From positions 1-48,031 of the forward strand of contig NVUL01000016.1 of the NCBI GenBank assembly GCA_002401885.1: 48,031 nt of DNA, in the 5' to 3' direction. The notes beneath the pieces are model-generated. The model saw only the letters and a program-made list of their open reading frames with translations. It did not search any database and had not been told where the DNA came from. Below, piece by piece: positions 17,218 to 25,040 of this stretch (the first letter of the stretch is position 1; each line of letters starts with the position of its first letter). The position numbers and the translations under genes were made by a program. The DNA comes from SAR86 cluster bacterium. GTDB lineage: Bacteria; Pseudomonadota; Gammaproteobacteria; Pseudomonadales; Pseudohongiellaceae.

Positions 17218-17706
17218 TTAGTCAGGCATTCTCGCAGCGCGAATCTCGATCTCGATTAGCCAGCCATCGACAACCAGGCCTGCAATCTCTACGAAAGAAC
17301 GAACGGGCTTCATCGCATTCTTATCGCTACCAAAGAACTGCTGATAACCCGCATTAAAACCGGCGAAGTCCAATTCTCCATCGGCACCGGATACGGCGAA
17401 TGCACGCACCTGTACGATGTCTTCCAAGGACCAGCCCTGCGACTCTAGTGTCTCTTGAAAACGACTGAATGTGTCGACTGTCTGCTGCTGCATATCGCCC
17501 CACGTGCCATCGGCTTGTTGCCGCGCACCGGAACCGCTGAGGTATAAGGTCTCGGCACCAGCTGGAATCATAATGTTATTGTAGAAGTTTCTACCCTCGC
17601 CAGTTCGCACTATTTCTGCGGCGCTGGAAACGGCAGCGATGCCCATGACAACGGCGAGTGATGCGGCGATGGAAATCGCAGTGAGTGGCTTCTTAAATTT
17701 AATCAT
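17218..17706 (-). CDS. Exported RidA-family protein
   Basis: A 162-residue Rid (YjgF/UK114) protein with an N-terminal signal peptide (KFKK, then AISIAASLAVVMGIAAVSSA-AE). Family features kept are LYLSGSGARQQADGTWGDM, the TVDTFSRFQETLESQGWSLEDIVQVRAF segment, the catalytic Arg (KPVRSFVEIAGL) and the C-terminal Glu (EIEIRAAR). The Cys that follows the Arg in RidA is Phe here. Cytoplasmic RidA hydrolyses reactive enamine/imine intermediates. An exported form must act on something in the periplasm, which is unknown. It starts 40 bp after the tcyP-like gene in the same direction and is followed by a strong terminator, so the two may form an operon. Confidence 0.88.
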   Translation of the reverse strand: MIKFKKPLTAISIAASLAVVMGIAAVSSAAEIVRTGEGRNFYNNIMIPAGAETLYLSGSGARQQADGTWGDMQQQTVDTFSRFQETLESQGWSLEDIVQVRAFAVSGADGELDFAGFNAGYQQFFGSDKNAMKPVRSFVEIAGLVVDGWLIEIEIRAARMPD

Positions 17707-17746
17707 GATTTGCTGCTCCTCTATTCTTATTAAAACTAAACCTTAC

Positions 17747-19135
17747 TTATGATTTTTGTAACTCTGCCTCTGGCGCCGTTGCCTCTCTGGCAGCGGTCTT
17801 ATCACCAAGCAGGCGAGTGGTGATCATTCCTGTCGTTATCGCACCGTTTACGTTTAAAGCTGTGCGCGCCATATCTATCAAAGGCTCGATAGAAATTAAT
17901 AATGCGGCAATCGTCACTGGAAACCCCATCGCGGGCAAGACTACCAGTGCAGCATTGGTAGCGCCGCCACCGACACCGGCGATACCGAATGAACCGATCG
18001 CGATAATTACTAACAGGCTCACTATGAAATTCAAATCAACATCCACACCCATAGTGGGTGCGACCATCACCGCGAGCATAGCGGGATAAATGCCCGCGCA
18101 GCCGTTCTGGCCTATGGTCGCACCAAAAGAGGCGGCGATATTCGCAATCGGTGCGGGCACATTGAGTTCTTCTATCTGTGCGCGAATCGTCAAAGGTATG
18201 GTGGCAGCCGAGCTGCGCGTGACAAATGCAAAAGTTAGAACTGGCCACACTTTTTGGAAATAGGTTTTAATGTTTGCGCCCAAGCCAATGATGATAACAG
18301 CATGAATCGTGAACATAAGGGCGATAGCTATATAAGAGGCAATCACAAAGCTGATCAAGTTCATGATGGCTTGCCCATCGGATGTTGCTATCACACGGGT
18401 CATCAACGCCAGAACACCGTAAGGCGTCAGCGCCATGACAAGTTTAACCAAGCGCATAATTATCGCCTGCAATGTGTCGACTGCATTACGAATCCGCGAG
18501 CCTTGCTCGGCGTTGTCTTCCGACACCAATAACGCGGCGACACCAAAAATTAATCCGAAAACCACAACACCAATGATAGACATGCTGCGATGTCCGGCAA
18601 GGTCCGAGAAAATATTGGTGGGCACGAAACTAACGAGGAGTTCGGCGAGACTCAGGTCGGCAACGCTACCCTGTCTTGCTTGCAATACTTCTGCGCGCGC
18701 CATCTCTCTGGCACCGCCGGCTAGATCGCCCGCATTCAATTGGAACACTGTAGCCATCATGATGCCGATAAGCGCGGCGATCACCGTGGTTACGATCAAC
18801 GTTCCTACCACCGTGCCACCAATCTTGCCTAATGACTTGATCTCTTCCACCTTCAGTACGGCGGCGATCATGGTGATTAGAATAAGCGGCATGATCATCA
18901 TGCGCAGCAAGGCGACGTAGCTATTCGCGACAACATTTGTCCACTCTAGTGTGGCATCCATGACCACAGGGTTCGCGCCGAACGCCAGCTGCAGATACAA
19001 GCCGAACACACAGCCGCCAATTAGGCCGATGAGCACGCGCCGCGAAAGCGTAAACGCTTCATTCTTGGCGAACTGATAGAGCAGGCTCACCAAGGCAGTG
19101 AAGAGGATCAGGTTTACGATCGCGATAATGGGCAT
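17747..19135 (-). CDS. tcyP: L-cystine:cation symporter, TcyP/YdjN type (DAACS family)
   Basis: A 462-residue inner-membrane dicarboxylate/amino acid:cation symporter. It matches E. coli YdjN/TcyP along its whole length: LLRMMIMPLILITMIAA, DLSLAELLVSFVPTNIFSDL, LVKLVMALTPYGVLALMTRV, KVWPVLTFAFVTRSSAATIP, SFGATIGQNGCAGIYPAMLA and EPLIDMARTALNVNGAITTG. These proteins import L-cystine with Na+ or H+. ATG 19135 is chosen over an ATG nine codons upstream because AGGAG (19144-19148) lies 8 nt before it and the E. coli protein begins at the same place. The exported RidA gene follows after 40 bp. Confidence 0.92.
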   Translation of the reverse strand: MPIIAIVNLILFTALVSLLYQFAKNEAFTLSRRVLIGLIGGCVFGLYLQLAFGANPVVMDATLEWTNVVANSYVALLRMMIMPLILITMIAAVLKVEEIKSLGKIGGTVVGTLIVTTVIAALIGIMMATVFQLNAGDLAGGAREMARAEVLQARQGSVADLSLAELLVSFVPTNIFSDLAGHRSMSIIGVVVFGLIFGVAALLVSEDNAEQGSRIRNAVDTLQAIIMRLVKLVMALTPYGVLALMTRVIATSDGQAIMNLISFVIASYIAIALMFTIHAVIIIGLGANIKTYFQKVWPVLTFAFVTRSSAATIPLTIRAQIEELNVPAPIANIAASFGATIGQNGCAGIYPAMLAVMVAPTMGVDVDLNFIVSLLVIIAIGSFGIAGVGGGATNAALVVLPAMGFPVTIAALLISIEPLIDMARTALNVNGAITTGMITTRLLGDKTAAREATAPEAELQKS

Positions 19136-19390
19136 TTGTGCAGCTCCTATAGATGGTGTCACCTAGTCTAACGGGAAAGCGTGTTGATGTAACTCACTAC
19201 ATGGATGCGATTTTCTACCATTTCGTCAAATAAGAGCTAGCCCTAAGAAAATTAGGAGGTCGGCCTCAGCCCCGTGTTTTCATGGCTTCCCGCGTGATCA
19301 ATACACTCTTGCTTATGGCTCTAAACTATCCTCTCGCTGCGACTTTCGCAGGCTAATTTGCAAAGCATAGAATTCAGCTCCACCCCGGCG

Positions 19391-19399
19391 TGCTAAAAT
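19391..19399 (+). promoter_or_regulatory. Extended -10 promoter for the small cupin gene
   Basis: TGCTAAAAT forms an extended -10 element (TGnTAAAAT) about 40 bp before the TTG start at 19436. No clear -35 is seen, as is common for extended -10 promoters. Confidence 0.45.
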
Positions 19400-19435
19400 G
19401 CATCAGCCTTCAATACCAAGATTCGGAGAGTTGCC

Positions 19436-19750
19436 TTGGCTTTATCTGACTACTACCCTGACCTAATCTGCAATCTTCCCAAGTTCGGTGGCCGCTTCGA
19501 CGCCAGGAAATTATCTGCCGAAAACTGTGACGTGCTATTTGCGACCTACCCTGCCGGCACCGTCATCGAACCGCATCGGCACGACACTGATAATGTTGGC
19601 GTGATAACGAAGGGAGAATTACTACTAACCGTGGATGGCAAGACGGATATTATATCCACTGGTCAGTGGTACCACGTTCCAGCGAACAAGGAACACAGCG
19701 CCGAGTTTCGAGAAGATACCTGCGAGATTGAATTCTGGTTTACTCCATGA
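19436..19750 (+). CDS. Small single-domain cupin
   Basis: A 104-residue cytoplasmic cupin barrel. Metal-ligand motifs are PAGTVIEPHRHDTDNVGVITKGE (two His and a later Glu) and the second motif WYHVPANKEHSAEF, whose His fits the fourth ligand. The start is TTG 19436, with GGAGAG about 7 nt upstream and no nearby in-frame ATG. Such cupins can be sensors or small enzymes; nothing in the context fixes the role. Confidence 0.8.
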   Translation: MALSDYYPDLICNLPKFGGRFDARKLSAENCDVLFATYPAGTVIEPHRHDTDNVGVITKGELLLTVDGKTDIISTGQWYHVPANKEHSAEFREDTCEIEFWFTP

Positions 19751-19864
19751 AGGATAAGTCGCCCAACCACAGCGAAAACAGCAGGGCGGAGTGAGTGGAG
19801 CAATCCCATAACAACCTAGACCGAGATGCCGGTTTTTCTAGTTCAAAACAGTTTGGGAAAAGAC

Positions 19865-20350
19865 TTAAGGCGCTAAACTCGATCTAGCCTGCGTGCCCCA
19901 GTGACCATCTACTTTCGTGACTATATACAGTGACTCGTAGGTAAAGAGGACCTCGTTGTCGCTGTTGAAGCGCTGAAATACTGTGGCGATATGAACCTTC
20001 GCCGATGAAACCAAGACCACGTCTCGCGTCAGCCAGTGAGAGTGGTCCCAACCTGATGATGGCAGGGTCTCGAAGGCCCGCGTCTGCGCAAATTCTTCTG
20101 CACTTTCCCAGACAGTTACCGTACCACTGGCGAATCGAACGTGCGGGTAATTCAGCGAAGCTGCCCATGCCTCAGGATCGCGCGCATTGAAGCCAAGCAT
20201 GAAGGAATCCATAGCCGCCATCGCGCCTGCAATCGCTTCTTCTTCCTCCGCTGCAATTTGCGCAACTGCGCTAATACTTAGAACACTGAGCACTACAAAG
20301 ACGCAGATTTGTTGAGCGTAACGATTGGAAGTACTAGAGAAATGGTTCAC
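19865..20350 (-). CDS. Exported NTF2-like (SnoaL/DUF4440-type) protein
   Basis: 161 residues. Signal peptide ICVFVVLSVLSISAVAQ, then an NTF2-like fold: helix (AMAAMDSFMLGFNARDPEAWAASLNYPHVRF), VTVWESAEEFAQ, and beta strands ending VDGHWGTQARSSLAP. Such small cone-shaped proteins may be enzymes (isomerases) or ligand binders. It is monocistronic between two cupin genes on opposite strands; role unknown. Confidence 0.8.
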   Translation of the reverse strand: MNHFSSTSNRYAQQICVFVVLSVLSISAVAQIAAEEEEAIAGAMAAMDSFMLGFNARDPEAWAASLNYPHVRFASGTVTVWESAEEFAQTRAFETLPSSGWDHSHWLTRDVVLVSSAKVHIATVFQRFNSDNEVLFTYESLYIVTKVDGHWGTQARSSLAP

Positions 20351-20438
20351 GGGACCCGCCTTCTATTCAATAAAGAAAATTCAGAATAGCAGGGAATGTA
20401 ATTGAGAAGAAGACGGCTCTGCCTTCTTACAGGTCAGT

Positions 20439-21119
20439 CTAGGACTTAGCCGTTGCGTCGGATCCCTCTTGGTTGGGCAGATGACCAACCTTCACCCAGA
20501 GCAGGGTCTCCTCTTCTACATAAGGTGTGTGCATGCTCATGTGAGGGCTGCGTATCCAGGTACCGGCCGGATAGCGCCCATGCTCATCGATGAACTCGCC
20601 GCTGATCACATAGATTTCTTCGCCACCCACATGCACATGACGATGGAATCTTTCTCCCTTCGGCCAATGCACGAGCGCAACTGATTCGGCTTCGAACTGA
20701 TGCAGGGACAATACTTTTAGATTCCCCTGTCCGGGCAACCAAGCCGCCTTATTTGTATCGATACATACGTGGCTCTCGTCGCCGCTGGAGAATTGATGCA
20801 GCTTTACCAGGATCTCACAGCCTTCCTTACTAAAAGGAGAATGGCTAAAACCTTCTGGATTTCTGAAGTAAGTGCCTTCGCCGTAATCACCGGTCTCGTC
20901 GGAAAAGGTGCCAGATAGCACTAATATTTCCTCGCCAAGCGGATGACCATGCTTCGAGAATTTCGCGCCAGGTTCATAGCGCACAATGCTAGTCGCATGT
21001 CCGCGCTCTGCATCCTTGCGAGCAAGAGGTTTGCGCCACACACCAACTTTAGGACTCGCCACCCAATTCTGCACATTACTATCGATGACGATTCTCTCAC
21101 TGAAATCCATGTTAATCAT
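20439..21119 (-). CDS. Bicupin of the ChrR-like anti-sigma cupin family
   Basis: About 227 residues with two tandem cupin domains. The first has KFSKHGHPLGEEILVLSGTF and the second has RFHRHVHVGGEEIYVISGEF; both carry the His-x-His...Glu metal site. Each is followed by a paired motif (GTYFRNPEGFSHSPF and GTWIRSPHMSMHTPY). The cupin repeats resemble the C-terminal domain of ChrR, but there is no zinc-binding anti-sigma domain and no adjacent sigma factor, so a regulatory role is unlikely from context. ATG 21119 is preferred to the TTG at 21131 because GAGAGC lies just before it. Confidence 0.82.
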   Translation of the reverse strand: MINMDFSERIVIDSNVQNWVASPKVGVWRKPLARKDAERGHATSIVRYEPGAKFSKHGHPLGEEILVLSGTFSDETGDYGEGTYFRNPEGFSHSPFSKEGCEILVKLHQFSSGDESHVCIDTNKAAWLPGQGNLKVLSLHQFEAESVALVHWPKGERFHRHVHVGGEEIYVISGEFIDEHGRYPAGTWIRSPHMSMHTPYVEEETLLWVKVGHLPNQEGSDATAKS

Positions 21120-21155
21120 TTGCGCTCTCAACTCTTTTCGTGGAAATAAGCCAGG

Positions 21156-21923
21156 CTAGAAATCATCGAAAGCCACTTCAACGTAGCCACCGTTGACAGC
21201 GTACTCGCGCGATTGCAAGTAGATGCCTCTTACAAACAGATATTCATCCCCTACTACCAGATCATCGAATGACAAAAAATCTGCGCGCCTATCGGTACTC
21301 TTTGTTGCCAGCAGCCTATTTCTAGACGACGCATGATCGATCGACTGAATGGGATCAACTACTGTGTCCACGCTAAAGCCCAGTGCATCGCGCGCTGTGC
21401 TCGGCCCAATAACTGGTAGCACAAGATAGGGCCCAGATCCTACGCCCCAATGTGCGAGCGTCTTGCCAAAGTCTTGCCTATTCTTCTGTAGAGCGAGAAT
21501 TGGCTCTGCAACGTCGATTAAGCCAGCCACACCCACCGTACTATTCACTACAAAGCGGCCAAAGTCTTTTGTTGCCTGCGTAAAATTCAGCTGCATCAGA
21601 TCGTTTATACCGACACGTACGTCATCCAGATTATTGAAAAAATTTCTGATACCTGTCTTCGCTACTTTCGGCGTGTATTTGTCATAGCCACTCGCCAAGG
21701 GTTTCAGTACCGCGCGATCTAAAGCGACATTGAAACCGAAGGTGACCCGATTTACCTTCTCAAACGGATCATACTCGGTGCCAGCATATGCCGGCGAGCA
21801 AGTCAGCAGCAGGAATAAAAAAACTGCCAAAGCCATGTCGACGGATCGCGACAATCGTTGCGATGGCAATTCAAGGAGAGCTTGAAACCTGGGAGTAACT
21901 GCATGTCTGTGTGTAGTAGTCAT
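21156..21923 (-). CDS. mlaA: MlaA (VacJ)-family outer-membrane phospholipid transport protein
   Basis: 255 residues. After the signal sequence the MlaA core is clear: EYDPFEKVNRVTFGFNVALDRAVLKPLA, GIRNFFNNLDDVRVGINDLMQ, FGRFVVNSTVGVAGLIDVAEP, FGKTLAHWGVGSGPYLVLPVIGPS and the late FVRGIYLQSREYAV. MlaA removes misplaced phospholipids from the outer leaflet and works with MlaC and the MlaFEDB complex, none of which is encoded nearby. The region before the core (FLFLLLTCSPAYAG) lacks a proper lipobox, so it may be cleaved by signal peptidase I rather than lipidated. ATG 21923 is chosen for the GAGGA 8 nt upstream; GTG 21950 is the alternative. A TetR-type operator lies about 85 bp upstream. Confidence 0.9.
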   Translation of the reverse strand: MTTTHRHAVTPRFQALLELPSQRLSRSVDMALAVFLFLLLTCSPAYAGTEYDPFEKVNRVTFGFNVALDRAVLKPLASGYDKYTPKVAKTGIRNFFNNLDDVRVGINDLMQLNFTQATKDFGRFVVNSTVGVAGLIDVAEPILALQKNRQDFGKTLAHWGVGSGPYLVLPVIGPSTARDALGFSVDTVVDPIQSIDHASSRNRLLATKSTDRRADFLSFDDLVVGDEYLFVRGIYLQSREYAVNGGYVEVAFDDF

Positions 21924-22007
21924 AGTGATGTCCTCAAAATCTGCCCGCACTTACTAGGATACGGGCTCCTCCAATATCTCTAATTCAGGTCTGAACCTAT
22001 TAATTAT

Positions 22008-22019
22008 TAGACCGGTCTA
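22008..22019. promoter_or_regulatory. Putative TetR operator upstream of mlaA
   Basis: TAGACCGGTCTA is a perfect 12-bp palindrome in AT-rich DNA. It lies between the tetR stop and the mlaA start, in the position of the mlaA promoter. The same half-sites recur upstream of tetR at 22653. Confidence 0.7.
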
Positions 22020-22047
22020 TTATTTATAATGCCAAAAAAATGACGCC

Positions 22048-22641
22048 CTAACGTGAAAAGAAGAACTTCATGAAAACATCGAGAGGCTCTCGGCTCTTCT
22101 CAAGTTTCATCTTCATAATGGCACCCATCCAGGAGTTCATTAGCACTTGGGCGGCCTCACAGGGTCGTAAATGCCCCAGATTCAACTCATTATTCTCTAA
22201 TCGTAGTAAGCACTCACTAACCTTATCAACCATCTCCGTAGAGAACTTGCTTATCTTACTACGCATATTTTCATTAACGTCTGCGATCTCCTGGGACAGA
22301 TTCGCCATCAGGCAGCCTTGGCAGTAGCCTACGTCGCCAAAGTGATCAATAGTATTCTGAAAGAAGGCCTTCAACTGCTGGTAGGCAGTCAATGACTCAT
22401 CCTGCAATAGCGCCTCTAGGGCAGCATGGTTAGCCTTGTGATATTGCTCAACAACCTGGAGAGCGAAATCTTCCTTGCTCTCAAAGTAGTGGTAGAACGA
22501 ACCCTTTGGTATTCCAGCGTGCTTTAAGATGTCGTTCAAACCAACACTGTTAAAACTGCTAGTGATGAACAACTCCTGCCCAACATCGATAAGCGAGTTG
22601 CGGCACTGATTAAACTTTTGTTCGTCACGTGTTCTAGCCAT
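22048..22641 (-). CDS. TetR/AcrR-family transcriptional regulator
   Basis: 197 residues from ATG 22641. The N-terminal helix-turn-helix (about 8-60) reads SLIDVGQELFITSSFNSVGLNDILKHAGIPKGSFYHYFESKEDF. The C-terminal ligand domain contains YCQGCLMANLSQEIADVNENMR, typical of the AcuR/NemR-like TetR group, with Cys residues that could sense electrophiles. An in-frame start 18 codons upstream would run through the operator, so the internal ATG is chosen. TAGACCAGTCTA sits 11 bp before the start, which suggests autoregulation. The second copy upstream of mlaA suggests mlaA is a target. The divergent efflux operon may also be controlled, but no third site was found. Confidence 0.9.
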   Translation of the reverse strand: MARTRDEQKFNQCRNSLIDVGQELFITSSFNSVGLNDILKHAGIPKGSFYHYFESKEDFALQVVEQYHKANHAALEALLQDESLTAYQQLKAFFQNTIDHFGDVGYCQGCLMANLSQEIADVNENMRSKISKFSTEMVDKVSECLLRLENNELNLGHLRPCEAAQVLMNSWMGAIMKMKLEKSREPLDVFMKFFFSR

Positions 22642-22652
22642 GCGAAGTATAT

Positions 22653-22664
22653 TAGACCAGTCTA
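22653..22664. promoter_or_regulatory. Putative TetR operator, autoregulatory
   Basis: TAGACCAGTCTA: half-sites TAGAC and GTCTA around a 2-bp centre, identical to those of the site at 22008-22019. It lies 11 bp upstream of the chosen tetR start, inside the likely promoter or leader. Confidence 0.72.
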
Positions 22665-23028
22665 TTATTAATTGCAACTTCTTTTTGCCTTCCACTATTT
22701 AGTGGTGAATTGTGTTAGCGAGATTCGCCAACTCCTCACTTAAATTTCTCTAAGATATTGTTTTAATTAAATTTATTTTCTGGCTCTGTTCTTGCACTGT
22801 TCTAAGCAGGGATATGACTAGTGCGAGAGCTCCGCTTTCATACCGAATAGCAGGCCTTCTCAAAAAGCAAATGTAACCATGTCCGCGCTGGCGCCGTCTA
22901 AGCAAAAGAAGCGTATAGGTGACGGAAATTAGAAAACAAGCTAGCCGCAATGAACTCCCTGCAACACTCCAGGAACGATTGCCGGGACTACACCCCAAAC
23001 GAATAAAAACGAGAAAATGAGTTAACGC
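22665..23028. other. Divergent spacer between tetR and the efflux operon
   Basis: About 360 bp that must hold the start signals of both the leftward tetR gene and the rightward efflux operon. It is AT-rich near 22740-22790 (TTTTAATTAAATTTATTTTC). An 82-codon frame inside it on the minus strand shows no protein-like features. No further TAGACnnGTCTA copy was found. Confidence 0.45.
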
Positions 23029-24303
23029 GTGAAAATATCCGATACATCCTCACAAGACGTCATACTTGAACCGAAGTCGAATACCAAAACAATGCTGGTC
23101 ACAGGTGCTGCCCTCCTTGCTTTAGCGATCGTCGGCTGGTTTGCTGCACCCACAATATCTCGCTGGAGCCAGGCGCAGGAATCTGTTTCCGGCGAACGCC
23201 TGCGCACCGCAGTCGTTACCCAAGGCGATTTCGTTCGAGACATTTCAGTGCAGGGTCGTGTAGTAGCAGCTGTAAGCCCTACTCTCTATGCAACTCAATC
23301 CGGCACGATCACCTTCGAAGTCGAATCGGGCGATTCCGTGCACTCGGGACAGACAATCGCCACAATCGATAGCCCTGAGTTACAGAATCAATTGCTACAA
23401 GAACAGGCAAGGCTGTCTTCGCTGCACGTCGAACTTGAAAGACAACGCATCACCTCTAGACAGGAACAACTGCAGAGTCAGAAGGGCGAGGATTCAGCGG
23501 CGATTGCCTTGAAGGCAGCGCAGCGGGAGATGTCCAGAGCAGAAGCAGCATTCACACAGGGTGCCATGACCGCAGTGGACTACGAGAAAGCGCAGGACGA
23601 TTTGCTAACTGCCGAGCTACTGCGCAAACACGCCTTGCTAGACACCGAGCTGGACGCGGAACGCCTCGAGTTTGAATTGCAGACCAGACAGCTCGACGTG
23701 GAGCAGCAGGAACTCTTAGTCAATGATCTTCGTCGTCAGGTCAAGGAACTGATCATCGCCTCACCTGTAAATGGCATCGTTGGCAATCTAGCAGTCGATC
23801 AGAAAACCAATGTAGCCAAGAACCAACCAGTCCTATCAGTCGTAGATCTCACCGCGTTTGAAGTCGAGGTACAAATCTCAGAAAGCTATGCAGACGACCT
23901 CGCTATCGGGATGCAGTCCGAGATTCGAGCAGGGTCTCAGATTTTCGAGTCTACGTTAGTGGCGGTTTCTCCAGAAATTATTAGCAATCAAGTAACCGGC
24001 CGCGTGCGTTTCAATGACGAAGTACCGGAAGGCCTTCGCCAGAACCAGCGACTCACTACCCGCGTCCTGCTCGAAGAAAGATTCGACGTAACTATGGTGC
24101 AACGTGGCCAATTCTTCGACAGCGGCAATGGTCGCATTGCCTATGTAGTCGAAGACGGCATAGCGAGACGTCGCTCCATAACTGCCGGCGCAACCAGCCT
24201 CAGCAGCATCGAAATACTAGAGGGGCTGGAACCGGGAGAAACCATCGTGATTTCCAGTACCGACTTATTCAACAGTGCGGACGCCGTACTTATCAATAAT
24301 TAG
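23029..24303 (+). CDS. Periplasmic adaptor (HlyD/MacA-like) of an ABC efflux system
   Basis: 424 residues, with an N-terminal membrane anchor (TMLVTGAALLALAIVGWFAAP, about 21-41). It is followed by a barrel-sandwich/lipoyl half (ATQSGTITFEVESGDSVHSG), a long coiled-coil hairpin rich in Gln/Glu/Leu (about 115-235), the second lipoyl half (IASPVNGIVGNLAVDQKTNV) and beta-barrel domains. MacA-type adaptors link an inner-membrane ABC pump to a TolC-like outer-membrane channel. The start is GTG 23029; no strong ribosome-binding site, and ATG 23092 is possible but would remove the cytoplasmic tail. ATPase and two permease genes follow in the same direction with short gaps. Confidence 0.9.
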   Translation: MKISDTSSQDVILEPKSNTKTMLVTGAALLALAIVGWFAAPTISRWSQAQESVSGERLRTAVVTQGDFVRDISVQGRVVAAVSPTLYATQSGTITFEVESGDSVHSGQTIATIDSPELQNQLLQEQARLSSLHVELERQRITSRQEQLQSQKGEDSAAIALKAAQREMSRAEAAFTQGAMTAVDYEKAQDDLLTAELLRKHALLDTELDAERLEFELQTRQLDVEQQELLVNDLRRQVKELIIASPVNGIVGNLAVDQKTNVAKNQPVLSVVDLTAFEVEVQISESYADDLAIGMQSEIRAGSQIFESTLVAVSPEIISNQVTGRVRFNDEVPEGLRQNQRLTTRVLLEERFDVTMVQRGQFFDSGNGRIAYVVEDGIARRRSITAGATSLSSIEILEGLEPGETIVISSTDLFNSADAVLINN

Positions 24304-24316
24304 CGAGGCCACACAA

Positions 24317-25018
24317 ATGCTAGACATGAAGAATATTCGTAAAGTTTTCCGCACCGATATGGTTGAAACCTGCGCATTAGATGATTTCTCACTAACAGTC
24401 GATCAAGGTGAGTTCGTGACGATCACTGGACCATCCGGTTGCGGAAAGACGACCTTCCTCAACATCGCCGGCCTGCTGGAGACGCACACATCGGGTCAGT
24501 ATCAACTCGACGGTGTAGACGTCACTGATCTTGGCGACTATGCGAGAGCAAAGCTACGTAATCAGAAGATTGGCTTCATCTTCCAAAGCTTCAACCTGAT
24601 GCCGGACTTAAACTTGTTCGACAACATAGACGTACCACTGCGCTACCGCGGCATGAAGGGCGCCGAGCGCAAGGAAAGAATCGACAAGGCGCTAGATTCG
24701 GTTGGGCTGTTTGCGCGGCGTAAACATGTGCCAGCCCAGCTTTCCGGCGGTCAGCAACAGCGCGTCGCGATTGCTAGAGCACTGGTAGGCGACCCACTTT
24801 TCTTGCTTGCGGATGAGCCCACGGGGAATCTCGACTCCAACACCGCTCAGGGGGTGATGGCCTTGCTTGAGGAGATAAATGAGGCCGGCACAACGATCAT
24901 CATGGTGACACACGATCAGTCCCTCGCCGAACAGTCCAAGCGCAATATCCATATTCTCGACGGCCGCATCAGCAACGAATCTGAACGCAAAATAGACACC
25001 GCTGCGACTGCAGCCTAG
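24317..25018 (+). CDS. ABC transporter ATP-binding protein (MacB/LolD-type)
   Basis: 233 residues. Walker A GPSGCGKT (38-45), Q-loop FIFQSFNLMPDLNLFDN, signature LSGGQQQR, Walker B LFLLADEPTGNLDS and switch His (MVTHDQ) are all intact. It belongs to the MacB/LolD/FtsE-type ATPases that pair with FtsX-like permeases and drive mechanotransmission across the envelope. ATG 24317 is preceded by GAGG 8 nt upstream; a frame continuing upstream to 24275 overlaps the adaptor gene and is not used. It is the second gene of the efflux operon; in MacB the ATPase is fused to the permease, here it is separate. Confidence 0.95.
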   Translation: MLDMKNIRKVFRTDMVETCALDDFSLTVDQGEFVTITGPSGCGKTTFLNIAGLLETHTSGQYQLDGVDVTDLGDYARAKLRNQKIGFIFQSFNLMPDLNLFDNIDVPLRYRGMKGAERKERIDKALDSVGLFARRKHVPAQLSGGQQQRVAIARALVGDPLFLLADEPTGNLDSNTAQGVMALLEEINEAGTTIIMVTHDQSLAEQSKRNIHILDGRISNESERKIDTAATAA

Positions 25019-25040
25019 ATAACCTAACGAGGAAACACTG

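Noticed and set aside
19163-19435. Possible cystine- or sulfur-related riboswitch before tcyP
   Set aside because: I could find no SAM-box, T-box or other known leader pattern in the spacer.
22750-22998. 82-codon minus-strand frame in the tetR/efflux spacer
   Set aside because: Arg/Leu/Ser-rich translation without a ribosome-binding site; it fills a region needed for promoters.
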